A DNA stretch of 64,000 bases from Oscheius sp. JU75 (Eukaryota; Nematoda; Chromadorea; Rhabditida; Rhabditidae), in the NCBI GenBank assembly GCA_037178855.1, contig JASJZC010000001.1, forward strand, positions 4,960,001 to 5,024,000, given 5' to 3'. The position numbers and the translations under genes are program-made. Shown here one piece after another: positions 24,501 to 36,500 of the stretch. The notes under the pieces were generated by a model, which saw only the letters and a list, made by a program, of their open reading frames with translations, searched no databases and was not told the DNA's origin. The first letter of the stretch is position 1. Each line of letters opens with the position of its first letter.

Positions 24501-27500
24501 GGCACTCTGTTGCCCCCTCCCAAGTCCACGTACTCGTGTCTACCACTCGTCTGGACGGGGGCTGGCGCAAAAGGGGTTAGCTGGAGTTTCTGCTCAACGA
24601 TACGAGAGCCGGTCGATGTTCTGGCACCTGGAGCGTTGACAGAAGAGGAAGAGGTAGGGAATGACGACGTCTCGTAGGTCTCACGATGTCTGACAAAGTC
24701 TCTGGGCTGAGACGGAGCGTTGATTCTCTCGTTGACCGTTTGTTCCCACTCGATGGCTTCAGCTCCTCCCTTGTTTCTGATCAAACCGTTGGCTTGGGCA
24801 GTCTTCAGATCGTATTCCTTTCCAGAGCTGGTGTCCTTGACTGTTCCGGCGGTACTGTCAACGATTCCATGGTTGATGGCCTCGAGAAGATTGAGTTCCT
24901 TTCCGTTCTCTTTGTCTAGAACTGTCGTATCGTAGGGATTGAAGAGACCCTTAATGATAGCTTCCTTCAGAGTCATCTGCTTGTTCGTGTCGGGATGAGT
25001 GAAAATACCGTTCTGTCCGTTGTACCATCCCAAAGCCAGAGCCTTTCCAAGGGTGTTGTCCGACATGGGCAGGCCAGAGCTTAGAGCTTCCTTCTTGGCA
25101 ACCTGGGTCCTGGTCTGAACCTTGACCGACGTATGAACAGCGTCTCCAGCATTGTCAGGAACTCCTCCAGTCGGGTATATTCTGTGCTGCTGAGCAGCTT
25201 CGGTGTAGGAGAGACGTTGGTTGTTGGACTTGTCCATGTAGTAGTGGTTACGAGTGTCGACGATTCCCCACTTTTCAGCCTCGGTGAAGGACATTTCTCT
25301 TCCAGTCAGAGCATCTCTAACAGACAGATCTTCAGCGACAAGCTTGCCAGTAGCCAGAGCACGCTCGAGAGACAGCTGTTCTCCGGAAAGATGGTCGACA
25401 AGGACTCCCTTCTGACTGTCGAAAGACCAGCTCTGTTCACTCTCCTCGATGACGGGAGTACCGACAGGACGGAAACTGATGACGGGGCCGGATCCGGCTG
25501 GAATCTGGATGACCTTCTTGCCAGTGTTGTTGTAAGGAACGAGAGGTTCGGCCTCGATGACGACGAGTTTCTCCTCAATGGCACGTTCAATGCTTCTTCC
25601 ACCGACAGATCCATCGGCTGACATGATCTTTTTCTCGAGAGCATCCTTGACATTGATATGTCGGGCTCCATCGCGAACAGTGATGGTCTCAGACTCGATG
25701 ATGCCGAGCTCGATTCCCTCAGCGAAAGAGATTTTCTTGTCAACATTAGGTATGTGGATGTTTCCAGTGGTCAGATCGACGATTCCTTTTCTCTCAGCCT
25801 CGTAGATGTGGTAGCCGTTTGCAGGAACTTCGAGAGCTCCCTTGCCTCCGGTGATGGCACGGTAGGTTGAGACTCCTCCAGGTCCACCGACAGCGGAAGT
25901 CTCGGTCGTCTTGACTCTCTTGACAGTCGTCACAGACTCCTCGACGTTTCTGTCGGGATAGAACTTGGGAGCGAGCTGCTGGCTAGTCTCGGTCATGCTC
26001 TCGGTGATCTTCTCTTCGATGGTAGGACCAACTCCGGCAGACTTAGAAGGCACAATCCATTCAGAGCTAGGGTCCAAGAGTCCCTTGCTGAGAGCCTCGT
26101 CCATGGACATGTTGATGTCTCCCTGGATGAAACGCTGAGTTCTGGAGTCAATGAGTCCCTGCTTCATGGCTTCAGCCAAGGTCACCTTGACTTGATCTTG
26201 GGCCAGATCCAGTCCTCCTTGTCCAGGACGACTGATTCTCTTCTTCTTGTCGACCTTCTTGCTCGGGGCGATGAAGTACGGATGAACGTCAAAGAGAGCA
26301 GCAACTTCGAGGGCTCCGCGAAGACTTACAAGGCCGGCATGGTAGGCGTCTCTCGGGCTAAGCTCTTGTCTCGTGTTGGGGTTAAAGAAGACGGCCTTGG
26401 TCGGGTCGATGAGTCCTTTGCTGACGGCTCTGATGAGACTTCCATTAAACTCGCGGTCGACCTTGATTCCGACGGGCTTCGTCAAGATCTCACGGAGCTT
26501 TCCGTCGACAATACTGTCAGCACGACGATCACTGAACAAGAAACTCTCCTGGGTGAGAAGATCGACGATTCTCTCGGCATTCGGGACGACAGCATTGGCT
26601 TCGACAGCCTCATTGAAACTCATCTCCTGTCCAGTCTGACCATTTCTGATGCCACGGATGTCGAAGATGGAGTGACGGACTCTCTTGGTCAAGAGACCTT
26701 CCCTGACAGCTTCGTTTATCGTGAGCTGCTTTTGAGACTTCTCGAGAATAATGTGTCCATCGGCAGAGAGAATTCCGCGCTCCAGCGCCTCCGCGATGGA
26801 AATCACGTCCTTCTCGTCAGGATCCACAATGTGGCGGACTTCGGCGTCGAGGACACCAGCAGCGAGGGCTTCGAGCAGAGTGTGACGATGTTTTGTTCCG
26901 CGGTCGATGAAATGATTCGTCGAGTCGATCAGATCTCTCTGGGACATCTCTGTCAAGGTCAGAGGCTTGCAGATCAAGCTCTCTCTGTAGGCATCACGGA
27001 AACTGATAGCCTGGCCGTTTTTCTTGTCCGTGAACTTGTTGTCCTTGATGTTGACGGCGTTCTTAACCAGGGCTTCGGCAAGAGTAAGACGACTATTTTC
27101 GGCTGTGTTCACGACCTCGGGAACATTGAGTTGAAGCAAGTTCTGTCCCTTGCGAGTAGCTTCTCTCAGAGTCAGCTTCTCTTGACTGTTTCTGTCTTCG
27201 AACTCTCCATTGTGAGGGTTGATGAACTCGTGTTCGATGGCGTCAGTCAGAGTGATGGCAAAGGTCGGAGCCTCGGAATGAGGAGCGACGATCTGGACGT
27301 AGCCATTGTAGATAGCGTCCTTGAGCGACTGTTTCTCCTGAGAGTACTTTCCAGTCCACATTCCTGACTCAACATCCAGCATCTTCTGCTCAATGGCTCC
27401 CTTCAGACTCATAGGCGGCAGCTTGAGAATACCCATTTTGACCAGTTTGGACTGGGTCGAGAAGTTGATGATTCCGCGGTTTGCACACTCTGACAGACTC

Positions 27501-30500
27501 AAGACTTCTCCAGTATTGATGTCTTTCAACTGGCGGTTGTCAGGGTCATATAGACCGAGCTGGATGGCTTCCATGAGACTGAGTGACTGCTTCGTCTCCG
27601 GATGATGGATGCCCCAATGGCCGTTCAGGGTCTCCTGGAGATTTCCATCGACATATCCGAGCTCAGCAGCCTTCTCCAAAGAGATACGACTTCCAGAGAC
27701 GAGATCGAAGAACTGTCCACCTCCAGCTGAAAGATCCAAGAGTCCTTGACGGACAGCCTCCACGAAGGTCAGGATTTCTCCAGTCTGCTTGTGAAGAGTT
27801 CCCTCCATCTCGTAGAATTGGGTCTTGGTGACAGTTTCCTCTTGGAACATCTGCATCTCGTCCTCGTGCTCGGTCATCATTGCTCTGTCCGGCATAGGAT
27901 GAAGCTCGTCATCATCACCGTGGGTCTCGGTCGTGGTGACCTCCCAATTAGGCTGGATGATGTTGACTGGAGGCAGCTGAAAAAGACGAGGTTAACACAC
28001 GGATGCTATTACTTTCATTCCTTTCAATCACCAGACAAACATATTCGGTGAAAAGAAGAGTTGTTTGCGAATCAGCTCTGAAACTTTGAGTGTTTTGATT
28101 CTGATGGGAGGTTAATGACAACTAAACTCTTGTAAATTGTTGAAAACAGCAGCTATAGTTGTAGATACTGTCCTCACCTTGCTAAACATACTGAACTAGA
28201 ATGACATGTTGCTATTCAAAAAGTGAATAGTGATCGAAAGTAGGTGATAAAAGTTGTCAAGGTCACTATCCAAAATACTTTGGGAGCACTCTTTTCGGTC
28301 GAGCATTACTTGTTGAAAAACTGTTTTAAAATGACTTTGCCTCACGACTTATTCACAATCTACGCTTTCGTGTTACTAGTTTCACAACTCCAACTCCATA
28401 CAGAGGGATTGAGAATTTTAAACTATAACACAGCCTAACGTTGTTTCTCTTATTTCTTAATGGAGCATAAGAGTTCTTCCAGCTTTGTCTGAAAGAATTA
28501 AAGAGCAAAATAAATGTATTTAACCGTGAACGATGACAAAATATCAGAACTTCAAGAAGAGCCTATGCTGATTCACAAACAACATTCTTTGTTTCCACCA
28601 CCAACCACGACCCAAATCGCACACAGCCATTCTCTATTTCGCCCAAATCTCACTTCAAAACTCGCAACGTAAATTATTTCACTCGAACTGATAATTATAA
28701 GCGTAAGTAGTGCTTCACTCACTGCAAACTCCTTACCTTTCTGCGTCTTTCCTCCTCCTCTCGTCGTCTGCGTTCTTCTTCCTCAGCTCGTCGTCTGGCC
28801 TCTTCTTCCGCCTGTCTTCTCCTTCTTTCCTCTTCTTCCCTTCTTCGTCTCTCTTCCTCCTCTCTCCGTCGTCTGTCCTCATCCTCTTTGGCTCGTCTCT
28901 GTCTCTCAGCCTCTTCCGCTGCTCTTCGGAGTCTATCAGCCTCTTCTTGTCTCTTTCTGGCCGCTTCGGCAGCCTCGCGTTCACTACGAAGCCTATTAGC
29001 ATCATCCAAGGCTTTGAGCCTGGCAGCCTCAAAGGCTCGACGCCGGGCCTCTTCCTCAGCCCGAAGGCGATCCTCCTCCGCCTGCAAAATAGCGAGAGGA
29101 TCAGATGTTTAGTGAGCCACTCAATTCACACGCACTCGGTTAAAGTTGGGGTTATTGTCCACACTGTGAAAGCGTTTTTGGAAGCTTGGTGTGGCGGAAG
29201 CAGGTGAGGCTGAGAGGACGAGAGAGAGAGGCTCTTGATTAAGGAACTGAGGGCGTGAAACTCCCGTCGACCGAGAGCAGCTTGGCAGTTAGTCTGAGAG
29301 AGCCCTAGAGAGATGTTTCTACGTGTGCTGTAACGAGTCCAGAGATTAGGGCAAAAGTCCAATAAGGAAAGGAAATCTAGCGACCTACCTGTCTGACAGG
29401 CGATCTCCAGTGTACTACCTTTGAAAACTTTTCCTTTTTTTCAGATTTTGGTAGTAACAAAAGTTTACCTACTCAATTATCTATACTCTCTATGTCTCGA
29501 GACAAGGAGTTCTTAGTTAATCGAACAACGGTGGTATAGAAACAGAATTTTCACAAAAGAACGGACTCTTGGCACACATGATATCTCTCTACGTAGCACA
29601 TCAAGAAACACTCTAGGGCACTGAGGACAAGCAATAGCTGAAATTAGGGTTAAACGTAGCAGGTAGAATGTTCGATATAAGCCTGAAGGACATGTAAATG
29701 AGCTGTCTTTTTTTCGGTGTGTACGGTGTGACAGCCTTGTTAACACGGTGTATTGGCCGCTTTGAAAATAAGGGAAATGGAGCTGCTCGTGCAGCTTTAG
29801 AACCAAAGAAAGGACAGAAAAGACCAACCTGCTTCTGGCGCTTCCAGTTCTGGATCAGAACTTGCATGTTGTTTCTTCTCTCGAGGATCAGACTGCTCAG
29901 CTGGGCGAATCGACGGTTCAGAGCTTCGAGTTCTTCTGTAACAATCTGGGCGCCGTTCTTGGGCTGAGGCTTGCTTCTACGGAAGTCGTTCTTAATGCCA
30001 GGGCCGTGGATTCCGACAACGGCGTCCATGAACTGACCCATTCGGCTGTCGAAGCCCTGAATTTATTCTTTGATTTATAAAGGGAAGAGTCTCTACCTTG
30101 GCCTCTCGGATGAACTTTCCTCCTTCTCGGTTGACATTCTCGATGGCCTCAGTTCTTTCTTGGAGAGCTGCGTATTCAGCAGCCAGCATGTCGAGCTCCT
30201 TCTGATACTCTTCCGGTCTCAATTCTTCCGGCTTTCTCAGTCTGTTGATGGTTTCTTCGACTCTATCGAGCCAGGCGATCTCGTTATCGTAGGCCGGTCT
30301 ATACTCGGACTGGATCTGAGTAGCCCTCTCGGCAGCCTTGACTCTGTCCACAACTTGGGCACGAACATTCTCCCATCTGACATTGAGCTGTTGGACTTCC
30401 TCTTCCAGACGATCGACGTCGGGATGACTAGACTGATTGATTCTGGTTCTGGCGACGTGTTGTCTCAGCAGAGCAGCGTTCTTGTTCAGCGAGTCGATGA

Positions 30501-33500
30501 CAGATTGTTGTTGCTGGAGGACCATGTTCATCTCGAGAAGTTGAGCATGATGACCACGGAGTTTGTCCAAAGCAGCTGGCAGATCGTCGAAGCTGTTAAG
30601 GGTGATCTCGTGCTGCTTGACAATGTCGTTGACCTCGAGAAGACCGTTGAGGACAGCCTCGAGAACCTTGATTCTCTCGACGTACATGCGAGACAGATCC
30701 CAAAGATCTTCCCACAAACCGTTCAGGCGATCGTTGTTGACACGCTGAGTCGGGGTAGGATTGGGCAGCTGGCGGAAGAGCTCCTTCACGTTGGCAACCT
30801 CTCCATCCAGAGCCTGAAAAGGGATTTGTTTGAGGAATAAGACTAGTTTCTACCTGCAGATCGTCTTCGAACTTCTTGTGATCGACTATGACCCTCTCGA
30901 GATCGTCAGTCGTCCTGCTTACAGGCTTTCCAACATTGTCGTTCAACTTTCTCCAAGCCTCCTCGAGTTTCCTCAGAAGATCGTTGATTCTCTCGTCGAA
31001 CTGACTGGCCCAATCAGGCTCTGGTGGCTTTTGACTAGCATTCAGCAGATTCCAGAAGTGCTCGTTGGTCCGGCGGAGTTCCTCGCGAAGACGAAGAGCA
31101 AGAGGATCGTTGGGATCGAGCTCGGAGAGTAGCTTGTTGGCATCGTCGTTCAGCGCTCTCATGATGGCATCGCGCATCTCTGGATCCATTGCGTTGAAGG
31201 TGTCCAGATCCCATCCTCTGAAATTGAGGGATTAGGAAAGAGGATCAGTAAGGAATGCAGTCAACAAGCTTTACGAAAAAACTCTGCACAGGGCTCCAAC
31301 CACACTTTCAGAGAAACGTATCCGCCCGAAAACAATTAGTCGCAGCCGTTAAGCCCCTTGGTTTTCTGCTTGGACCAGCCACTAATGGGATTCAAACAGA
31401 GACTGTCCTCGGCGGCTTTAATGAGAACAGACTGCTGATTATGGCACCCGGTTCCGCTGGAAATCACTTATTTATCATACGGGTTTAGGACACCTTCCCC
31501 CTTCAACCTTGAAAACGCTTTGTGATGATTGATTCGTTGTCAGTGGAACGGAAAAGAGGCCACTTAACACATTAGAAGGAAAGAACTCACTGAATCGTTT
31601 TCATCGTATTGATGACCATGTTGAAGCGGACCATTCGGTGTTTCTTGTCCCACAGCTTCTTCAGCTTCTCGAACTGTTGGAGCAGACGATTGAGGTAGGC
31701 TGTCAGCTTGGTGTCGGGAGGAGGAATCCGGAAGACGACGGAGGGTACAGTTCCTTCGACTCCAGACAGATCGCGGATCTGCCACTTGATGAGGTCCGAG
31801 TTGTCCAGCAGAGTCACATCGTCGCCTTAAATTCGAATTCACTTTGGAAGTTTTGTTTTGGATATTTGATTACAACCATTATTTCAGACTTTGTGTTATT
31901 TTGTATCTAAAAGGCTTTTATTACCCAACATTGCTCTAGTTCTGGGAGTACTTCATATAATTATTACTAATTAATTACTCACTTACAAAAGTTCAAAAAA
32001 AACTTCTACTTGGAACTATTATCCGTGCACTGCACAAACAGATCTGTATTGGACAGTTATAAAACAGATGCTGACTAGACCCTATTCTCTTTGTAACCAA
32101 ACAGAAGTCGGGGCGATTTTTTGAATCAGTTCTTCTGATCTTCAGACCCTAGACCAATCTTGTCGTATCCCCTCTCACCTGCTTTGATATTCAAATTGCG
32201 ATCCGAATAGTCACAAAGGGCCGTGACAACAATGGGACGTGAGATTCGTTCTCCGCGCTGCCAGAGTGGAGAGATGGTAGCACATCGTTCGGTCAGAGCC
32301 ATCAGGACGCTGTGGTACTTGTTGAGGATCTCCTTGATCTCGTCGAGTTCTCTCAAGAAACGTTCTCCTTCTTCTAGAGTGAAATCTGTTCTGTTGTAAT
32401 TGTTCTCAAGATGACGAGACTGCTCTTCCATCCAGCTCTCGGCATCGGCTGCCTCTTCCATGAACTGTAAGTTTTGTTGCTTTTTGTCTTTCAGATCCCC
32501 ACTGTCGTATCTCTTTTCCTGACCGCTTTTTGACCTTGGCGAACGGCCCGAGCGCTCAATTTAGGCTGCGTGTGGTGATAAACAAACTGTACGGAAAAGG
32601 ATAGCTGATTTCGAGAAATGTAACCAAACTAACATTCCTTTCCCTTTTCCAAAACATGCGTCAGGTAATTGCGTCTCCCAATCCGGCCCCTTTTCCGCCG
32701 AAAGCAAAACCAACCGATTTGAGGTTCAGAGCGTCGCGGAGATGTTCCTCGAGGCATTTGGCCAAGGACAGAAGCCAGTCCCATTGTTTTTGCATGGTTC
32801 TGAGGTAGACTTCGATGACATGGACAGCCGGATGACCCTGGTTCAGGAGAGCCGCTCCCTGATTGTGCACATCGTTGTACTGCTTTTCTCGGAGCTCCAT
32901 TTCGTGCAATAGCTGAAATTTGTCCTTTGTTGGTCCCCCTTCTCTATTAGGCATCTCTCTCCCCTATTCAGTCAAAGGCACATTCCCGTCAACCGGTCGA
33001 CGGTTCACCCCCTGCTGCTGCCGCAATCATGTCTTATTAGCTGACGCCGGAACAATGCAAAAAGAAAGAAAACTGATAGGGGCAGCGCACACACAAAAAA
33101 GGTCTCTAAACTGTAGGTGACGGTTTTTGACCTCGAAAGAAGAAAAGCTTCGAAAAGTATTCCGGATTTGTGGTATAATTAGAATCACATTAACTGTCTT
33201 TAGATAACAATAAATGCTCAGGAGCTAGGGACAGTCACAGATTGTAGTCAGTCAAGAGTTGACTTACCTGTTTGTAGTAGTTCTGGAGCATGGGAAGGTC
33301 GAGTTGCTTGATGTCGGACCAGTTGCGAGTCACTTCGATCTCTTCCCTCTCGGAAACCCATACGAGCTCCATCTGAGCGGCTCTGACGAAGGCGATCAAG
33401 CTGTCGAGATCGAGCATTCTGCCAGCTGACAGATCTCTCAGCTGTTGGTATTCGCTCTCCAAGACGCGGAGCAGTTCGCAGTACTCATACGTGTCCTCGG

Positions 33501-36500
33501 CAGAGACCTCGGCCTAAAATCGGTTGATACTTATGCTATTCGAGACCACCCCTGAGGTCTTCACACATTGGGAAAAGAGTGCGCGAGTCGGCAAACTAGC
33601 CTCGCGTCATTTGAGAGCCACATTGCACAAAGGAATTCTTTACCTTCCAGGCTGCGAGCGCGCGGGAAAGTAGCATGGACACCGGAAATCGCAAAAAGAG
33701 GGAATGAAATACAATAACCATTACCTCCACTTCCCAATTAGCCGGCTGAAAAGGGCTTTGAATTTCGCGCTTTTATAAAAGTTTACAAAATGGAAAGTCA
33801 AGTTACCTGTCTAGCGATGCACTCGTCGACACGCTGTCTGAAGTCCTGGATATCTCTGTTGTCGACCTTGTGCTGCTCAAACATTTCTTCGAGAGTTTCC
33901 AGATCTTCGAGAAACTCCATCTCGGTCAGTTTCTCCATTCTGACACGGACCCATTCAATGCACTCCTCGACTCGACTGAAGGTAGACTGACGGATGGATT
34001 CCATTCTGGCGGCGTTCTCCTTCAACATGGCCTCGGTTCGGATTCCGAGCTTGACCAGAAGTTGGTTGGTCAATCTGTCCAAGTAGGCAGTTCTTCTCTG
34101 TTGGAGACCATAGACTTGGGTGTAAAAGTCGCCAGCCTCGGGATGTTGATGCCTCTTCAGTTCTTCGACATCCTCGAAGAATCCACGTATCGGGTGTTCG
34201 AGGGCGTTGAGCTCGTCGACGATGTCATTGACTGTACGCTCGACTTCCCCCGGTCTGGCAGTGTCGACACGACGCTCAACTTCCTCGATCCCTAAATGAG
34301 ACAGTCATTTGGAAAGGGAGACCACTGACTCTGGAGAATGATGTCGAGTTTCTCGTTGGTGATTCCAATTCCTCGTGTGAGTCTGCTGATCAGATCGTTC
34401 AATCCATCCTAAAAGGTCATTTAGCAAGTCCCTTCACTGGTATAAAAACAGTTGTTAAACATAAAAACAAACACAAACTATAGCATGCATTAGTAAACAT
34501 TCCCACAAACCTGACTTTCCAACTTTTCATGCAAAAGAGCAAAACGTCTCTCGATCGAATTCAACAGCTCATTCCACGCTCGATGAAGAGACTGGCTGCT
34601 CAATCCGGACGGTATGTTGAAGTGATCGGTGTTCCCGAGGGCCATGCACATGTATTCGTAGACCTTAGCCATGCGTCCCTTTTCATCCAACTTGGGCGGT
34701 AAGTCCTCATCCCGAAACCGTTCAAGCTCATAGATCAATTCAGATGCGGACGAGGTGAAGTGACGGTCATCTACTAGTCTTGTGGCTCTGTCGACCCAGT
34801 CCAGCCACTCTTTTGCCTCGGCTATGTACTGATCTTGGATGGACATGAGCTAAAAACGACACAACGAGCTGTTAGGAGAGACAAGGACACCGGGGTGAGA
34901 CATAACCACACAACAAAAAAGAGACAAAATTACCTTGGAGAGCTCTGGCAGATGGGGAAGAGCCTCGTAGAGTGTGGAAACGTAGGTAATGATGGATTTC
35001 TCGTCTGGATTGGCCGTATCGACGTCTTCAGCATCGAGGAGACGCTGGACACCGAATTCACGTTCCGCAGCAGCAAAGGCATTTTCGAGACGTTCACGAT
35101 TGCTGACAGACGGATCGCTGATCTGTAAATGGATCGTAAGATCAGCCATGTTTCCAATTTGTATTTCTCCAATAAATCTTCTTTCCTAAGCTTTCGACTG
35201 ACTCATAAAAGGACAGAAGAAAACCATACAATTTCCCCTCTCTCGCTGCTGACTAATGTCACCAGGCGCACGCCCAATGCATGTTATTTGGAATTGCGGG
35301 GAGTTCTGAGAGACAGATTAGGCGACAGAAGAGGCCACGCACACGAGCCTCGAGATTAACTATCAAGTGTTTTTTCAAGGACTATATACAGGACTGTTAT
35401 CTCTTAAGAACACACCTTGTTCCAGTCGATCAGATTGGGTCTGTATCTGTGTAGAATAGCGTTAAAGGCGAGACCGTCTCTCCAGGAGGAAGTGAAGTTG
35501 GTCACGTTGACACGAGGATAACCAGCTGTAGCTCGTTTGGCCCATTGGAGGAGAGCATCTCGAGCCGAGGTAGAGTCGGATCCGCCCAAGATGTCGGAGA
35601 CCTAAAGATTCGATGTTTTTCAGGTGCTCAAGAGCTCTTTCCCCCGACACTTTTCGTACTGTTTCACAAAGAGAATGACACAACGCACGCGAAGCTTAAC
35701 CTCCTTGTGTGCTTTTTGGATAATTTCAGAGGCAACGAACTTCTGGAGACGAGGATTTATTGAATATTGATTTTCTTCTCCATATTGTCTCTTAATCGGA
35801 TTGTTCTCGTTCTCGACGCAATTAGAGATAACCTTGTGAGATTTGTCCCCACCTCCCCATATCGTTCTGAACCATTACGAATCAATCGGGAGTGGCCGTG
35901 GGAGGAGAAAGTGTCTCTCTCTGTTTTGCCCCTATACATTTCTTCGTCGTTTCAGAACCACGCCCTGTTACAGCCCTTTTCAAGCGGGGGAGCTGCAGCA
36001 CTGCATCAATCACTCGGGTAGCTGGTGCCATTGGGACGTGCGAAGTTACTGGTAATGGGAGAAGGACTGTTACGGCTCATTGGTTCTCTTTAGGGAATTC
36101 CTTCTGTTTGACCTGGATTGTGAGTCACGAAAGAGGCGTGTCAAATCGATTCTTAAATATCGAAAGGGCGCAAAAATGAAACGGAAACCACTGGAAGGTG
36201 AAGTGGATCGGGGGCAGTTATGACTGGGTTGTAAGGCCAAAAAAGGTGAGAACTGGACATCTGAGAGAATGAGTCAAGAAAAAAAAAGAAGTTTTGGATT
36301 CGAAACTAGATAGAAGTGGAAGGTTTTTGAAAGAAACACATGGAAGGGTCGCTTTTGAGTCAAAGACAACAACAAAGTATTCTCTTTTTCGCAAAGTAAA
36401 TGTAAAACGATGGGGAAAGCTTCAATAGGAGAGAACTTAAAAGATGGAGCTATGCTCTATGATCTAGCTAATCAATGCTCAAAGACCCCAAAACAAAAGC

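Noticed and set aside
26192-27367. Plus-strand open frame of 391 codons opposite the plakin-repeat exon
   Set aside because: It is an antisense shadow: the plakin-repeat exon has strong periodic codon use that leaves the complementary frame open. It shows no domain signature and the sense frame is certain.
22307-28738. CRISPR-like or satellite array suggested by periodic sequence in the plakin-repeat exon
   Set aside because: The roughly 38-residue periodicity is the protein-level plakin repeat; DNA copies are too diverged and are coding throughout.
28733-29032. Alternate minus-strand frame through the charged-helix exon
   Set aside because: It is a shadow of the repetitive GA-rich codons; the chosen frame is the one that links phases on both sides.
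31370-31420. Minus-strand GTTTGAATCCC in a spectraplakin intron, considered as a tRNA T-arm
   Set aside because: The flanking bases do not form T-arm or acceptor stems.
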